Source: a virus. Taken from it: a stretch of 42,022 nucleotides of DNA. The position numbers and the translations under genes are program-made. Shown piece by piece: positions 31,741 to 37,493 of this stretch. The stretch covers positions 1-42,022 of the IMG/VR virus record IMGVR_UViG_3300037468_000470; one strand, written 5' to 3'. Position 1 is the stretch's first letter, and every line of letters starts with the position of its first letter. The notes below the pieces were generated by a model that did no database searches, was not told the DNA's origin, and worked only from the letters and a program-made list of their open reading frames with translations.

Positions 31741-32978
31741 CAGGCCACCATCTCGCCGGGAGCCGACACGCCCGTCTTGAGATCTATCAGCCAGCGCTTG
31801 AGTGCATCGATGCACTGCGGGGCAGTAGTTGTCTTCATGAGCTGCGTGCGGCTGGAAACTCCGAACTTCTCACTCATCCACAGGCGCCACTCGTCGCGGC
31901 CCACGCCAAGCTCCTCGAGCTCGGCGGTCTGCTTCACGACGCGGAGCAGCTGCGGCTCGGTGACCGTTCCTCTCTTGCTGGGCTTCTCGGCCTCAGGCTG
32001 AGCATCCCGCCGCGTCGCCGCGTCGAGCGGCTTCCAGTCGGCATCGTGGTACTGGCAGCTCTCGCACTGTGGCTCCTGGCCGGCCTTGATCTGCGCGCAG
32101 GTCTGGAACGTGTGGTCGAGCGTGCAGCCATCGGGGCGTACCTGGGCTGCGAGTGCCTCGCTGGCGTCGGAGGCTGCCGCTGGCGCGGCGGCCTCCTGCG
32201 TGGCGAGAGCTGCCACTTCGGCAACTTCAGTCTGCGGCACGGGAGCGGCTGCCGGCGGCTCCGGGTCGGGGATCTTGGCGAGGATCTCGAGCAAGCCGGC
32301 GAGGTGCTCGCGAGGGATGCTTTCGAGGCTCTCGCCGTCACCGATGCTGTACCGCTCCTTGAGCGTCGCGAGCACGCTCTCATCGGTGCGCCCTTTGGCG
32401 TGGATCACGGCGCGCAGCTTCTCGACCTCGTTCGCGGTCAGCGTTCCGTTGCCGTTGCGTGGGGGCTGCGCTGCGGCTTGCTCACGCTGCTCGTCGTGAC
32501 GCACGGCTTGCGATCGCGGCGCAGCTTCCTGAGTAGTCGCTTCGTTATCGGCGTCGTCGCCAGACTCGATCATGAAGGTCTTCAGCAGCCCGTTCTTAAT
32601 TGCGTAGGAGAGGGCCTTGCCTGAGCCCTTGTCGTCCGTGTCGATGCCCTCACCGGGGAACGACACGCTGTAGGCGTCGCCGGGGTCGTCGGCGTTGACG
32701 AACGTCATGTCGAGGATCAGCGTCGTCTTGTAGCGCAGCGATCCAGACTTGGTCGCGCCGTGCTCGACGCAGCTGACCGTCTCCGGCCTGACGGTCGCGA
32801 GAAACGCGACGCCGTGCTTGACGAGCGCCGGGCGCACGAGCGCTACGACGTCGTCGTGTTTCACGTACTTGAAGGACGGCCCGCTCTGGGTCTTGCCGCC
32901 CTTCTGCACGTAGCCGACGTCGCCCATGACGGCAGCGAGACGCTGCGCCAGGGTGAGCGGCTGGGTGGGTTCACTCAT
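31740..32978 (-). CDS. ERF-family single-strand annealing protein
   Basis: This 412-residue protein carries the ERF core in residues about 8-135: LAQRLAAVMGDVGYVQK, FKYVKHDDVVALVRPALVKHG and the signature GKALSYAIKNGLLKTFMI. ERF proteins anneal single strands in recombination and help circularise phage genomes. After a variable linker (about 140-175), the C-terminal half has a Cys pair region (CTLDHTFQTC, CESCQYHD) and a helical end, longer than minimal ERF proteins. It works with the SSB and resolvase encoded downstream. Confidence 0.88.
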   Translation of the reverse strand: MSEPTQPLTLAQRLAAVMGDVGYVQKGGKTQSGPSFKYVKHDDVVALVRPALVKHGVAFLATVRPETVSCVEHGATKSGSLRYKTTLILDMTFVNADDPGDAYSVSFPGEGIDTDDKGSGKALSYAIKNGLLKTFMIESGDDADNEATTQEAAPRSQAVRHDEQREQAAAQPPRNGNGTLTANEVEKLRAVIHAKGRTDESVLATLKERYSIGDGESLESIPREHLAGLLEILAKIPDPEPPAAAPVPQTEVAEVAALATQEAAAPAAASDASEALAAQVRPDGCTLDHTFQTCAQIKAGQEPQCESCQYHDADWKPLDAATRRDAQPEAEKPSKRGTVTEPQLLRVVKQTAELEELGVGRDEWRLWMSEKFGVSSRTQLMKTTTAPQCIDALKRWLIDLKTGVSAPGEMVA

Positions 32979-33268
32979 GACGTCTTCCTCCTCATCCCGC
33001 GCGTCAGCGCGTGCGCGGGACCTTCTCTCGTCTCAAGGCGCTCGGCGGCCAAGCGGCCGCAGGCAGTTGTCAGGTAGTAACGCTCCGAGGCAGCGCCGGC
33101 GGCCGCGTCCTCACGTGCGCGGCGCGTACGAGCCTCAGCGAGGATGCGAAGTTGCTCATCCGTGAGCTTGCCGGGCAGACGCCAGCCGCGCGCCTCCTCG
33201 ATCTCACGCTCGTGGTCGAGCATCATGTGCTCGGGATAGGACTCGGCGTCCTCGGGCTGGCGGCTCAT
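32975..33268 (-). CDS. Small early protein, function unknown
   Basis: This 97-residue protein starts at ATG 33268 (ATGA overlap). The first 40 residues are acidic. The second half is Arg-rich and helical (DEQLRILAEARTRRARED, RLAAERLETREG) and ends in GMRRKTS. It could bind nucleic acid. No family recognised. Confidence 0.6.
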   Translation of the reverse strand: MSRQPEDAESYPEHMMLDHEREIEEARGWRLPGKLTDEQLRILAEARTRRAREDAAAGAASERYYLTTACGRLAAERLETREGPAHALTRGMRRKTS

Positions 33269-33441
33269 GCCGCCTGCTCCTGCATCGACCGCGGGCAGAC
33301 GCTCGCGGTCATGTGCTCGCCGGAGACGACAAACTCCTGGGCGATGACGCACACCGGCTCACCGTAGGCGTTGGAGTCCTTGAAGAGGCAGGTAGCGCAG
33401 CCCAGTTCGTGGCCTGCGTGCCAGCCGTCAATGCCGGTCAT
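33265..33441 (-). CDS. Small Cys-containing protein (58 residues)
   Basis: This protein is below the size cut of most gene callers. ATG 33441 follows GAGGAGG, a strong ribosome binding site, and both ends have ATGA overlaps. Cysteines are in GCATCLF and later PVCVIA and SVCPRS, which could bind zinc. No family is recognised. Confidence 0.7.
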   Translation of the reverse strand: MTGIDGWHAGHELGCATCLFKDSNAYGEPVCVIAQEFVVSGEHMTASVCPRSMQEQAA

Positions 33442-33644
33442 GGCGCCACCTCCTCGCTAGCGCCGGTGAGGAACCCGATGGCCTGAGCGAGCAACACGTT
33501 GACGTAGTTGATGTCTCCGACGTGCCCGTAATGAACGGTGTAGGCGGGCGTATCGTCGTGGTGCTCGGCGAGTGCGGCGGTGAGTGTGTCGATCTGCTTG
33601 GCCGCAGTCTGCTGCGCGACGACGTACGCTTCCGTGGCGCTCAT
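33438..33644 (-). CDS. Small early protein, function unknown
   Basis: This 68-residue protein starts at ATG 33644, ATGA-coupled to the preceding gene. It is helical at the start (TEAYVVAQQTAAKQIDTLTAALAEHHDD), with a short strand YTVHYGHVGDINYVN and a hydrophobic end. No family recognised. Confidence 0.65.
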   Translation of the reverse strand: MSATEAYVVAQQTAAKQIDTLTAALAEHHDDTPAYTVHYGHVGDINYVNVLLAQAIGFLTGASEEVAP

Positions 33645-33922
33645 GACGCCACCCATAGGAGAGCGCACATCGCCAGGATCGCGCCGGCGACGAGGGCAAA
33701 CCAGATGGTCCACACGACGGCCTCGCAGGCGAGGTCAGCGATGGTCTTCCGACCGTGGTTCCAGCGCTTGGAGTGGGCATCTTGCGAGGCTGAGACGCTC
33801 GAAAACGGTACGAGCGTGCTAGAATCGAAAATGCCCGTGTTCTTGGTGATTCTTGACTCGGGTGCGGTGGCGCCGGATTCTCTGCCAAGGGACGTCCGGC
33901 GCTCCGCCTTTAAGCGAAGCAT
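33641..33922 (-). CDS. Small protein with C-terminal membrane helix, first gene of the early block (start uncertain)
   Basis: This 93-residue frame starts at ATG 33922 behind GGGGGA eight bases upstream. Only the last 27 residues are protein-like in style: one membrane helix, VVWTIWFALVAGAILAMCALLWV. The N-terminal 65 residues are low in structure. A GTG right before the helix (VWTIW) with GAGG upstream would give a single-helix peptide of about 24 residues. The early promoter lies about 80 bases upstream. Confidence 0.5.
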   Translation of the reverse strand: MLRLKAERRTSLGRESGATAPESRITKNTGIFDSSTLVPFSSVSASQDAHSKRWNHGRKTIADLACEAVVWTIWFALVAGAILAMCALLWVAS

Positions 33923-33985
33923 GTGTGTTCCCCCAAAGGTTAGCCCATCAGGGCTATTGCTGTATCAGTTCCCCCTTTCCGTCAT

Positions 33986-34002
33986 CGTGCGTTGCCGTGC
34001 GT
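33986..34002. promoter_or_regulatory. Operator-like CGTGCGT pair at the early promoter
   Basis: CGTGCGT occurs at 33986-33992 and 33996-34002, exactly 10 bases apart, directly downstream of the -10 element of the leftward promoter, where a bound protein would block initiation. The same pair, in inverse orientation and with the same spacing, lies at 24574-24590 before the late block. Confidence 0.5.
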
Positions 34003-34004
34003 TC

Positions 34005-34033
34005 AAGCTATATCAGAGGTCAACGAAAGTCAA
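34005..34033 (-). promoter_or_regulatory. Candidate early leftward promoter
   Basis: The minus strand reads TTGACT (34033-34028), 17 bases, then TAGCTT (34010-34005), fitting the TAnnnT -10 of high-GC Gram-positives. TATAGC at 34012-34007 is an alternative -10 with 15-base spacing. A second TTGACC overlaps the spacer. It precedes the early block, whose first gene starts at 33922. Confidence 0.55.
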
Positions 34034-34242
34034 CCTTTTACGATGAACCTTCCCCCGTTTTGAAGCTTCCAGGCATTCCAGTCCTTGACCAGAACGAGTC
34101 GGCGGCCGCCGCCCCTGCTCCAGTGCCACGGGATCTCCCCGTCCTCCAGCAGCGCAATGGCAGTGGTTCGGTTCACACCGAGCTCCTGAGCGATCTGGCC
34201 GGTCGTGTAGGGCTTCAGACTTCCCGGCTTGCGTGGTGCCAT
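34030..34242 (-). CDS. Small helix-turn-helix protein (excisionase/MerR-like)
   Basis: This 70-residue protein has a MerR/excisionase-type motif: YTTGQIAQELGVNRTTAIALLEDGEIPWHWS, in part, then RRLVLVKDWNAW, covering residues about 12-58. ATG 34242 follows GGGGGAG. It has its own candidate promoter and a SOS-box-like palindrome further upstream, so it is a candidate switch regulator or excisionase. The early promoter overlaps its stop codon. Confidence 0.75.
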   Translation of the reverse strand: MAPRKPGSLKPYTTGQIAQELGVNRTTAIALLEDGEIPWHWSRGGGRRLVLVKDWNAWKLQNGGRFIVKG

Positions 34243-34283
34243 GTCTCCCCCATCATTCGCCCAACTTCGAGCGTTCCGGGGTC

Positions 34284-34312
34284 ACGATAGCACGACGCCC
34301 CGGCCCTGTCGC
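34284..34312 (-). promoter_or_regulatory. Candidate promoter of the small HTH gene
   Basis: The minus strand reads GCGACA (34312-34307), 17 bases, then TATCGT (34289-34284), with TG one base before the -10 (extended -10). It points at the HTH gene starting at 34242, about 40 bases downstream. Confidence 0.45.
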
Positions 34313-34380
34313 TGAGGTTCTACCATCACGTGAGCTTTCCACGAGGGGACCGCAGGGTACACGCCAGAGCGGACGTAAAA

Positions 34381-34394
34381 CGAACACGTGTTCG
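34381..34394. promoter_or_regulatory. LexA/SOS-box-like palindrome
   Basis: CGAACACGTGTTCG is a perfect 14-bp palindrome fitting the Gram-positive LexA box CGAAC-N4-GTTCG. It lies in a gene-free stretch upstream of the HTH gene. A weak promoter-like pair (TTCGTT overlapping the box, TACCCT at 34359-34354) points in the same direction, so LexA could repress it until DNA damage. Confidence 0.55.
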
Positions 34395-34405
34395 CTAGTG
34401 GCAGA

Positions 34406-34437
34406 GCGGCCCAGGCCCGTGGAGGCGCCTGGGCCGC
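34406..34437 (-). terminator. Strong hairpin after the excisionase-like gene
   Basis: GCGGCCCAGGC (34406-34416) pairs perfectly with GCCTGGGCCGC (34427-34437) around a 10-base loop, 22 bases past the stop of the excisionase-like gene. There is no U tract, so termination would depend on other factors. It would separate the upstream genes from the SOS-box unit. Confidence 0.45.
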
Positions 34438-34458
34438 GAGGCTTTGGCTTCACGATCG

Positions 34459-34635
34459 TTACCGCTCTGCCTCTCTCGCCAGCACTTGCCATGAGCCGCG
34501 TCTCTTCCCTACCTTGCGGCCGCGGAGGCGCCCCTCACGTAGCTGGCGACGCACAGTCTGCTTGGGCGTGCCGGTGAGTGCGCTGTACTCGCCCACTGAG
34601 ACCCAGAGGCGCTTGCCCAGGAGCCGTGCGTTCAC
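34459..34635 (-). CDS. Excisionase-like winged-helix protein (58 residues)
   Basis: This protein is too short for common size cuts. GTG 34635 shares GTGA with the preceding stop. The sequence has the Xis/MerR-like winged-helix pattern: LWVSVGEYSALTGTPKQTV, then RRQLREGRLRGRKVGKRRG, ending SWQVLAREAER. It is very basic, as expected for a DNA-bending directionality factor that works with the tyrosine integrase. It lies about 9 kb from the integrase gene, in the control region. Confidence 0.7.
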   Translation of the reverse strand: MNARLLGKRLWVSVGEYSALTGTPKQTVRRQLREGRLRGRKVGKRRGSWQVLAREAER

Positions 34636-34874
34636 TCCTCTTCTTCCTCCTGTAGCAGCTGCCGCTGCCAGCCAAGCACCAGCTCGCGGAACTCCGCTCG
34701 GCTGAGCTGGATGTAGCCCGTCCCCTCGCCCAGCTTGATCCGGGTGATGACCACCGTCGTGGGGGTGACCGACGCCTGGTGCTTGCCGTCGCCCCAGATG
34801 ACCTTGGGCTTGTCGTCTTCTGCCTGCTCGCTGGCGTCAAAGCCCGCGACGCTGATGGTCTGGTCTTCAGGCAT
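34632..34874 (-). CDS. Small acidic protein, function unknown
   Basis: This 80-residue protein has a strong AAAGGAGG before ATG 34874. Residues about 24-60 are beta-rich (PKVIWGDGKHQASVTPTTVVITRIKLGEG), followed by a helix (SRAEFRELVLGWQRQLL) and a run of five Glu at the end. It couples to the excisionase-like gene and may be a regulatory partner. No family recognised. Confidence 0.65.
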   Translation of the reverse strand: MPEDQTISVAGFDASEQAEDDKPKVIWGDGKHQASVTPTTVVITRIKLGEGTGYIQLSRAEFRELVLGWQRQLLQEEEEE

Positions 34875-35079
34875 GCGATTCCTCCTTTGGGAGTCGGTAC
34901 AGGTAGCCGCCGCGGGCGCCGCACTTGCCGACGCACTGCTTGCGGCCGAGCCGTCCGGCGGCCTTCGATACCGCCGAGCGGCTCACGTCGTGGCCCAGGC
35001 GGGCGCATACGTCGCGGTAGGTGACGAGCTCGCCAGGGCGCTCGGTGAGAAGCTGCAGGAGGGCCTCGCGGGTGGTCAT
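34867..35079 (-). CDS. Winged-helix DNA-binding protein (70 residues)
   Basis: ATG 35079 shares ATGA with the 27-residue membrane peptide gene. The protein reads as a winged helix over residues about 5-60: EALLQLLTERPGELVTYRDV, CARLGHDVSRSAVSKAAGRLGRK, then a Gly-rich wing with GKCGARGGYLYRL. It is a candidate transcription regulator. Its size is far below that of a classical CI repressor. Confidence 0.7.
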   Translation of the reverse strand: MTTREALLQLLTERPGELVTYRDVCARLGHDVSRSAVSKAAGRLGRKQCVGKCGARGGYLYRLPKEESHA

Positions 35080-35159
35080 CTCCGCGCCCACCACATAAGC
35101 ACGGCGTTGGCGACGAACAGGGTGATGAGGACGAGGCAGACGAACCAAAGGATGGTCAT
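35076..35159 (-). CDS. 27-residue single-pass membrane peptide
   Basis: The frame reads MTILWFVCLVLITLFVANAV and ends LMWWARR. It is one uninterrupted membrane helix with a basic end. ATG 35159 overlaps the preceding stop as TGATG, and its own stop overlaps the next start as ATGA, so it sits exactly in a translation-coupled chain. Such peptides may be toxins, superinfection factors or partners of the neighbouring secreted protein. Confidence 0.65.
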   Translation of the reverse strand: MTILWFVCLVLITLFVANAVLMWWARR

Positions 35160-35899
35160 CAGAACGCCCTGCATCCGGCCCACGGCAGCCAGCCGTTGCC
35201 GTACTGGCGCAGGCTCGGCAGATACTTGTGCTGGTAGGCGTAGACGAGGTTGAACAACGGATCGGCCCAGCCAGCCGGAGCGGGCTTGCACTGCATCAGG
35301 CCCCCCGCCCTTGAGTCGTAACTGCCATTGCCGGCGCTCCTGGGCAACACGTACCCGCCGCAGAGCACACGGGCATTGCCGCTCGACTCGTAGCGGATGA
35401 TCCGAATGACCGTGTTGACGCAGGCCGCTGGCCACGTCCAGCGCACGAGAGGCCGCCAGCGTTCCCAAGCATTGCCACGGGGGCTCTTCATCCGTCTAAC
35501 GAGGACAGCCGTACGTACCCGGTACTCCCGCGCGTCGATGTGCCACTCCCGTAGAGCGACCAGCCACCGGGCTCGAGATTCGGCGCGCGGCGGGCGGCGT
35601 TCGCTTGTCTTGTGGAAGCGCACCACTCTTTCGCCGAGACAGACGCGGGCACGGTTCCACTCGTGCCACTCCCGGACGGCTGCCCGGCGTTGCTTGAGAG
35701 CTCGCTTGACGAGGCTAGACGGCGCACGAGGGATGGGTGTGGCGGTGGGCTCGACAGATGGACTTGCGGAGGGACTTGGGCTTGACGCTCCCGCGGCAGC
35801 AGACGGACTACCACTCGCAGGCAGGCCAGCAAGACTGAATAGCAGCAGTCCTCCAGCCACGATCGCAACGACGATGAGAAGTCTCGGCGCATGATGCAC
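35159..35899 (-). CDS. Secreted lytic-transglycosylase-like protein
   Basis: This 246-residue protein starts at GTG 35899 behind AAGGAG. Residues 1-30 form a signal peptide (RLLIVVAIVAGGLLLFSLAG). A Ser/Pro/Ala-rich linker (about 30-62) and a basic helical segment (about 62-150) follow. The last 95 residues resemble a lysozyme-fold transglycosylase (SLT): IIRYESSGNA with a possible catalytic Glu, then GGLMQCKPAPAGWADPLFNLVYAYQHKYL and PWAGC. Conserved Cys residues suggest disulfides outside the cell. It lies in the control region, not with the lysis genes. Confidence 0.72.
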   Translation of the reverse strand: MHHAPRLLIVVAIVAGGLLLFSLAGLPASGSPSAAAGASSPSPSASPSVEPTATPIPRAPSSLVKRALKQRRAAVREWHEWNRARVCLGERVVRFHKTSERRPPRAESRARWLVALREWHIDAREYRVRTAVLVRRMKSPRGNAWERWRPLVRWTWPAACVNTVIRIIRYESSGNARVLCGGYVLPRSAGNGSYDSRAGGLMQCKPAPAGWADPLFNLVYAYQHKYLPSLRQYGNGWLPWAGCRAF

Positions 35900-35910
35900 G
35901 CTCGCTCCTT

Positions 35911-36014
35911 GCCTCGCCTACAGAATGGGGGCCGGGCGGCTGCAGCGATGCAGGGGGAGGTAAGCCCCGACCGCCCGGCCCCACGCATGTGGGGGAAACC
36001 ACACGAGGCGAGGC
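35911..36014. ncRNA. Candidate structured RNA / nested inverted-repeat element
   Basis: Several perfect stems nest here. The outer stem is GCCTCGCCT (35911-35919) with AGGCGAGGC (36006-36014). A 12-bp stem joins 35928-35939 to 35971-35982. Inside it are hairpin CTGCA-GCGA-TGCAG (35940-35953, a GNRA loop on the plus strand) and GGGG/CCCC (35954-35968). CCAC/GTGG (35981-35992) follows. The layout is a multi-way junction in the leader of either the secreted protein (minus) or the surface protein (plus). It matches no riboswitch consensus I can recall. It could also be a DNA element. Confidence 0.45.
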
Positions 36015-36115
36015 TAGAAGGTTCGTTGTCCCGGGTGTATGACAACCTTGGGCAGGGCCTGTGTTTCTGCCCGGCGCCGGTCAATAATGGGGGCACTGCT
36101 ACCGAGGGAGGGGCC

Positions 36116-37123
36116 ATGCTCATCGCGACGTTCGGGCCTAGCACCGGCTGGGCTGGGAAGACGATCGACTATGAGGGTGGCGTCTTCACCCTCGAAGGGC
36201 ACGGCCAGATCTCAGCCAGCGACGTGCTCGCCTACGATCAGCAGGGCAACCTCGAGTGGGCCTACGACGGGCTGCGGGAATGGGTAACAACGCAGTCGTC
36301 GTCGCAGACAGCTCTCCCTACATCGGTGGCTTCTGGGTCGCTCATGGGAACGGCTGTTGCGTCCGGGCCTGTGGGAGCTCCTCCGAAGAAGCATCGCACT
36401 GGGCTTATCATCGCTATCGTCGTGGCTGCCGTCGTCGTCCTCATCCTCGTCATCGCGGCCATCGGCTCGATCGGCTCCATGGACAAGGCAGCGGGGACCG
36501 CCGAGAACGCGCCTGCCGTGACGGAGCCGGCTACCCCAGCGACTGAACCCACGTCGGCGGCTCCCACCCCGGAACCTGCACCCACAGTCGCTGTCGCCAA
36601 GGCGATCGCCTACCTAGGATCGGGCAATCGCATCGTGAAGATCAAGAAGCCGAGCGGCGACCCCACCGAGGCGGTCATGGTCACGGCTACCCACCGCGGC
36701 CAATCGAACTTCGCCGTCTGGACGCTGGACAAGCAGCTGAAGCAGGGCGCTCTCCTCGTGAACACCATCGGCAACTACAGGGGCACGGTGCCACTCGACT
36801 TCGAGGAGGGCACCGAGACGACGAGACTCCAGGTCGAGGCCGACGGCACCTGGACACTGAAGATCAAGCCCATGTCATCGGCGCGCAGCTTCTCCGGCGA
36901 CATCAAGGGGAGGGGCGACGACGTCGTGCTCTACGACAGCGGCGCCAAGGTCGCGACGATCAAACACCGGGGGTCGAGCAACTTCGCTGTGTGGTTCTAC
37001 GGGCAGGACGGCAGCGACCTCCTGGTCAACGAGATCGGAAACTACCAGGGCGAGTCGGTGCTCACCGGGCAGGCCATCCTCGCCATCACCGCAGACGGCG
37101 CCTGGAGCATCGTGGCTAAGTAG
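36116..37123 (+). CDS. Single-pass surface protein, likely lysogenic-conversion gene
   Basis: This 335-residue protein is the only convincing plus-strand gene. ATG 36116 follows GGGAGGGG. Residues 1-58 are a small cytoplasmic domain seen in high-GC Gram-positive proteins (GWAGKTIDYEGGVFTLEGHG, LEWAYDGLREWV). A membrane helix spans about 96-117, then a Pro/Thr/Glu linker, then two related extracellular domains (about 183-250 and 265-333). Both share HRGxSNFAVW and LLVNxIGNYxG. Opposite orientation and own leader suggest expression from the prophage. Possible roles are exclusion of other phages or change of the host surface. Confidence 0.75.
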   Translation: MLIATFGPSTGWAGKTIDYEGGVFTLEGHGQISASDVLAYDQQGNLEWAYDGLREWVTTQSSSQTALPTSVASGSLMGTAVASGPVGAPPKKHRTGLIIAIVVAAVVVLILVIAAIGSIGSMDKAAGTAENAPAVTEPATPATEPTSAAPTPEPAPTVAVAKAIAYLGSGNRIVKIKKPSGDPTEAVMVTATHRGQSNFAVWTLDKQLKQGALLVNTIGNYRGTVPLDFEEGTETTRLQVEADGTWTLKIKPMSSARSFSGDIKGRGDDVVLYDSGAKVATIKHRGSSNFAVWFYGQDGSDLLVNEIGNYQGESVLTGQAILAITADGAWSIVAK

Positions 37124-37139
37124 AGAGGTTAGCTGGGGC

Positions 37140-37159
37140 TCACGGTGCCTTGACCGTGA
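37140..37159. terminator. Hairpin between convergent genes
   Basis: TCACGGT (37140-37146) pairs with ACCGTGA (37153-37159) around six bases. It lies 16 bases past the plus-strand stop and includes the stop codon of the minus-strand gene. It may end transcription from both sides, but lacks a clear U tract. Confidence 0.3.
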
Positions 37160-37493
37160 CCCTGCCCTCCGCCTTAAGCAGCGGGGTCTCTGCGCCGCCC
37201 CCCGTCTTCGTGAGGCGCGTAAGGATGCGGTACTTGCCGACGACCACCGGATCGAGGAGGTCGACGAGCTTGGCCCTCCCGTACTTCGTAGCGTTGACGA
37301 GGCTGAGCACGGCGTCCGTCCAGACGCTGGGGTCGGCTTCCGGAGTGGCGTCGTCGACGAACGGCTGGTCGAGGGGGACCATGGCGCCCACCGCCGTCCA
37401 CTCTGCGGGGCTGAAGGTCTCTCCCGGCGTGATGCACTCGATCTTCCAGACGACGTACTCGTCGGTGCCCACGAGGTAGGTGGCGTCGCTCAT
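37140..37493 (-). CDS. Small protein downstream of the tail fibre, function unknown
   Basis: This 117-residue protein starts at ATG 37493, sharing ATGA with the fibre stop. It is beta-rich (YLVGTDEYVVWKIECITPGETFSPAEW, in part) with VVVGKYRILTRLTKTGG. It ends the late block. By position it could be a fibre accessory or chaperone. No family recognised. Confidence 0.65.
   Translation of the reverse strand: MSDATYLVGTDEYVVWKIECITPGETFSPAEWTAVGAMVPLDQPFVDDATPEADPSVWTDAVLSLVNATKYGRAKLVDLLDPVVVGKYRILTRLTKTGGGAETPLLKAEGRVTVKAP

Noticed and set aside
34253-34492. 79-residue minus-strand frame between the two small HTH genes
   Set aside because: It overlaps the excisionase-like gene, the strong hairpin, the SOS-box-like site and a promoter. 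Its composition is Gly/Arg/Pro-rich without fold-like pattern.
35911-36014. Match of the structured element to c-di-AMP, c-di-GMP, cobalamin or manganese riboswitches
   Set aside because: Short pieces look similar (for example GGGGGAAACC), but the order of conserved blocks does not fit any consensus I can recall.
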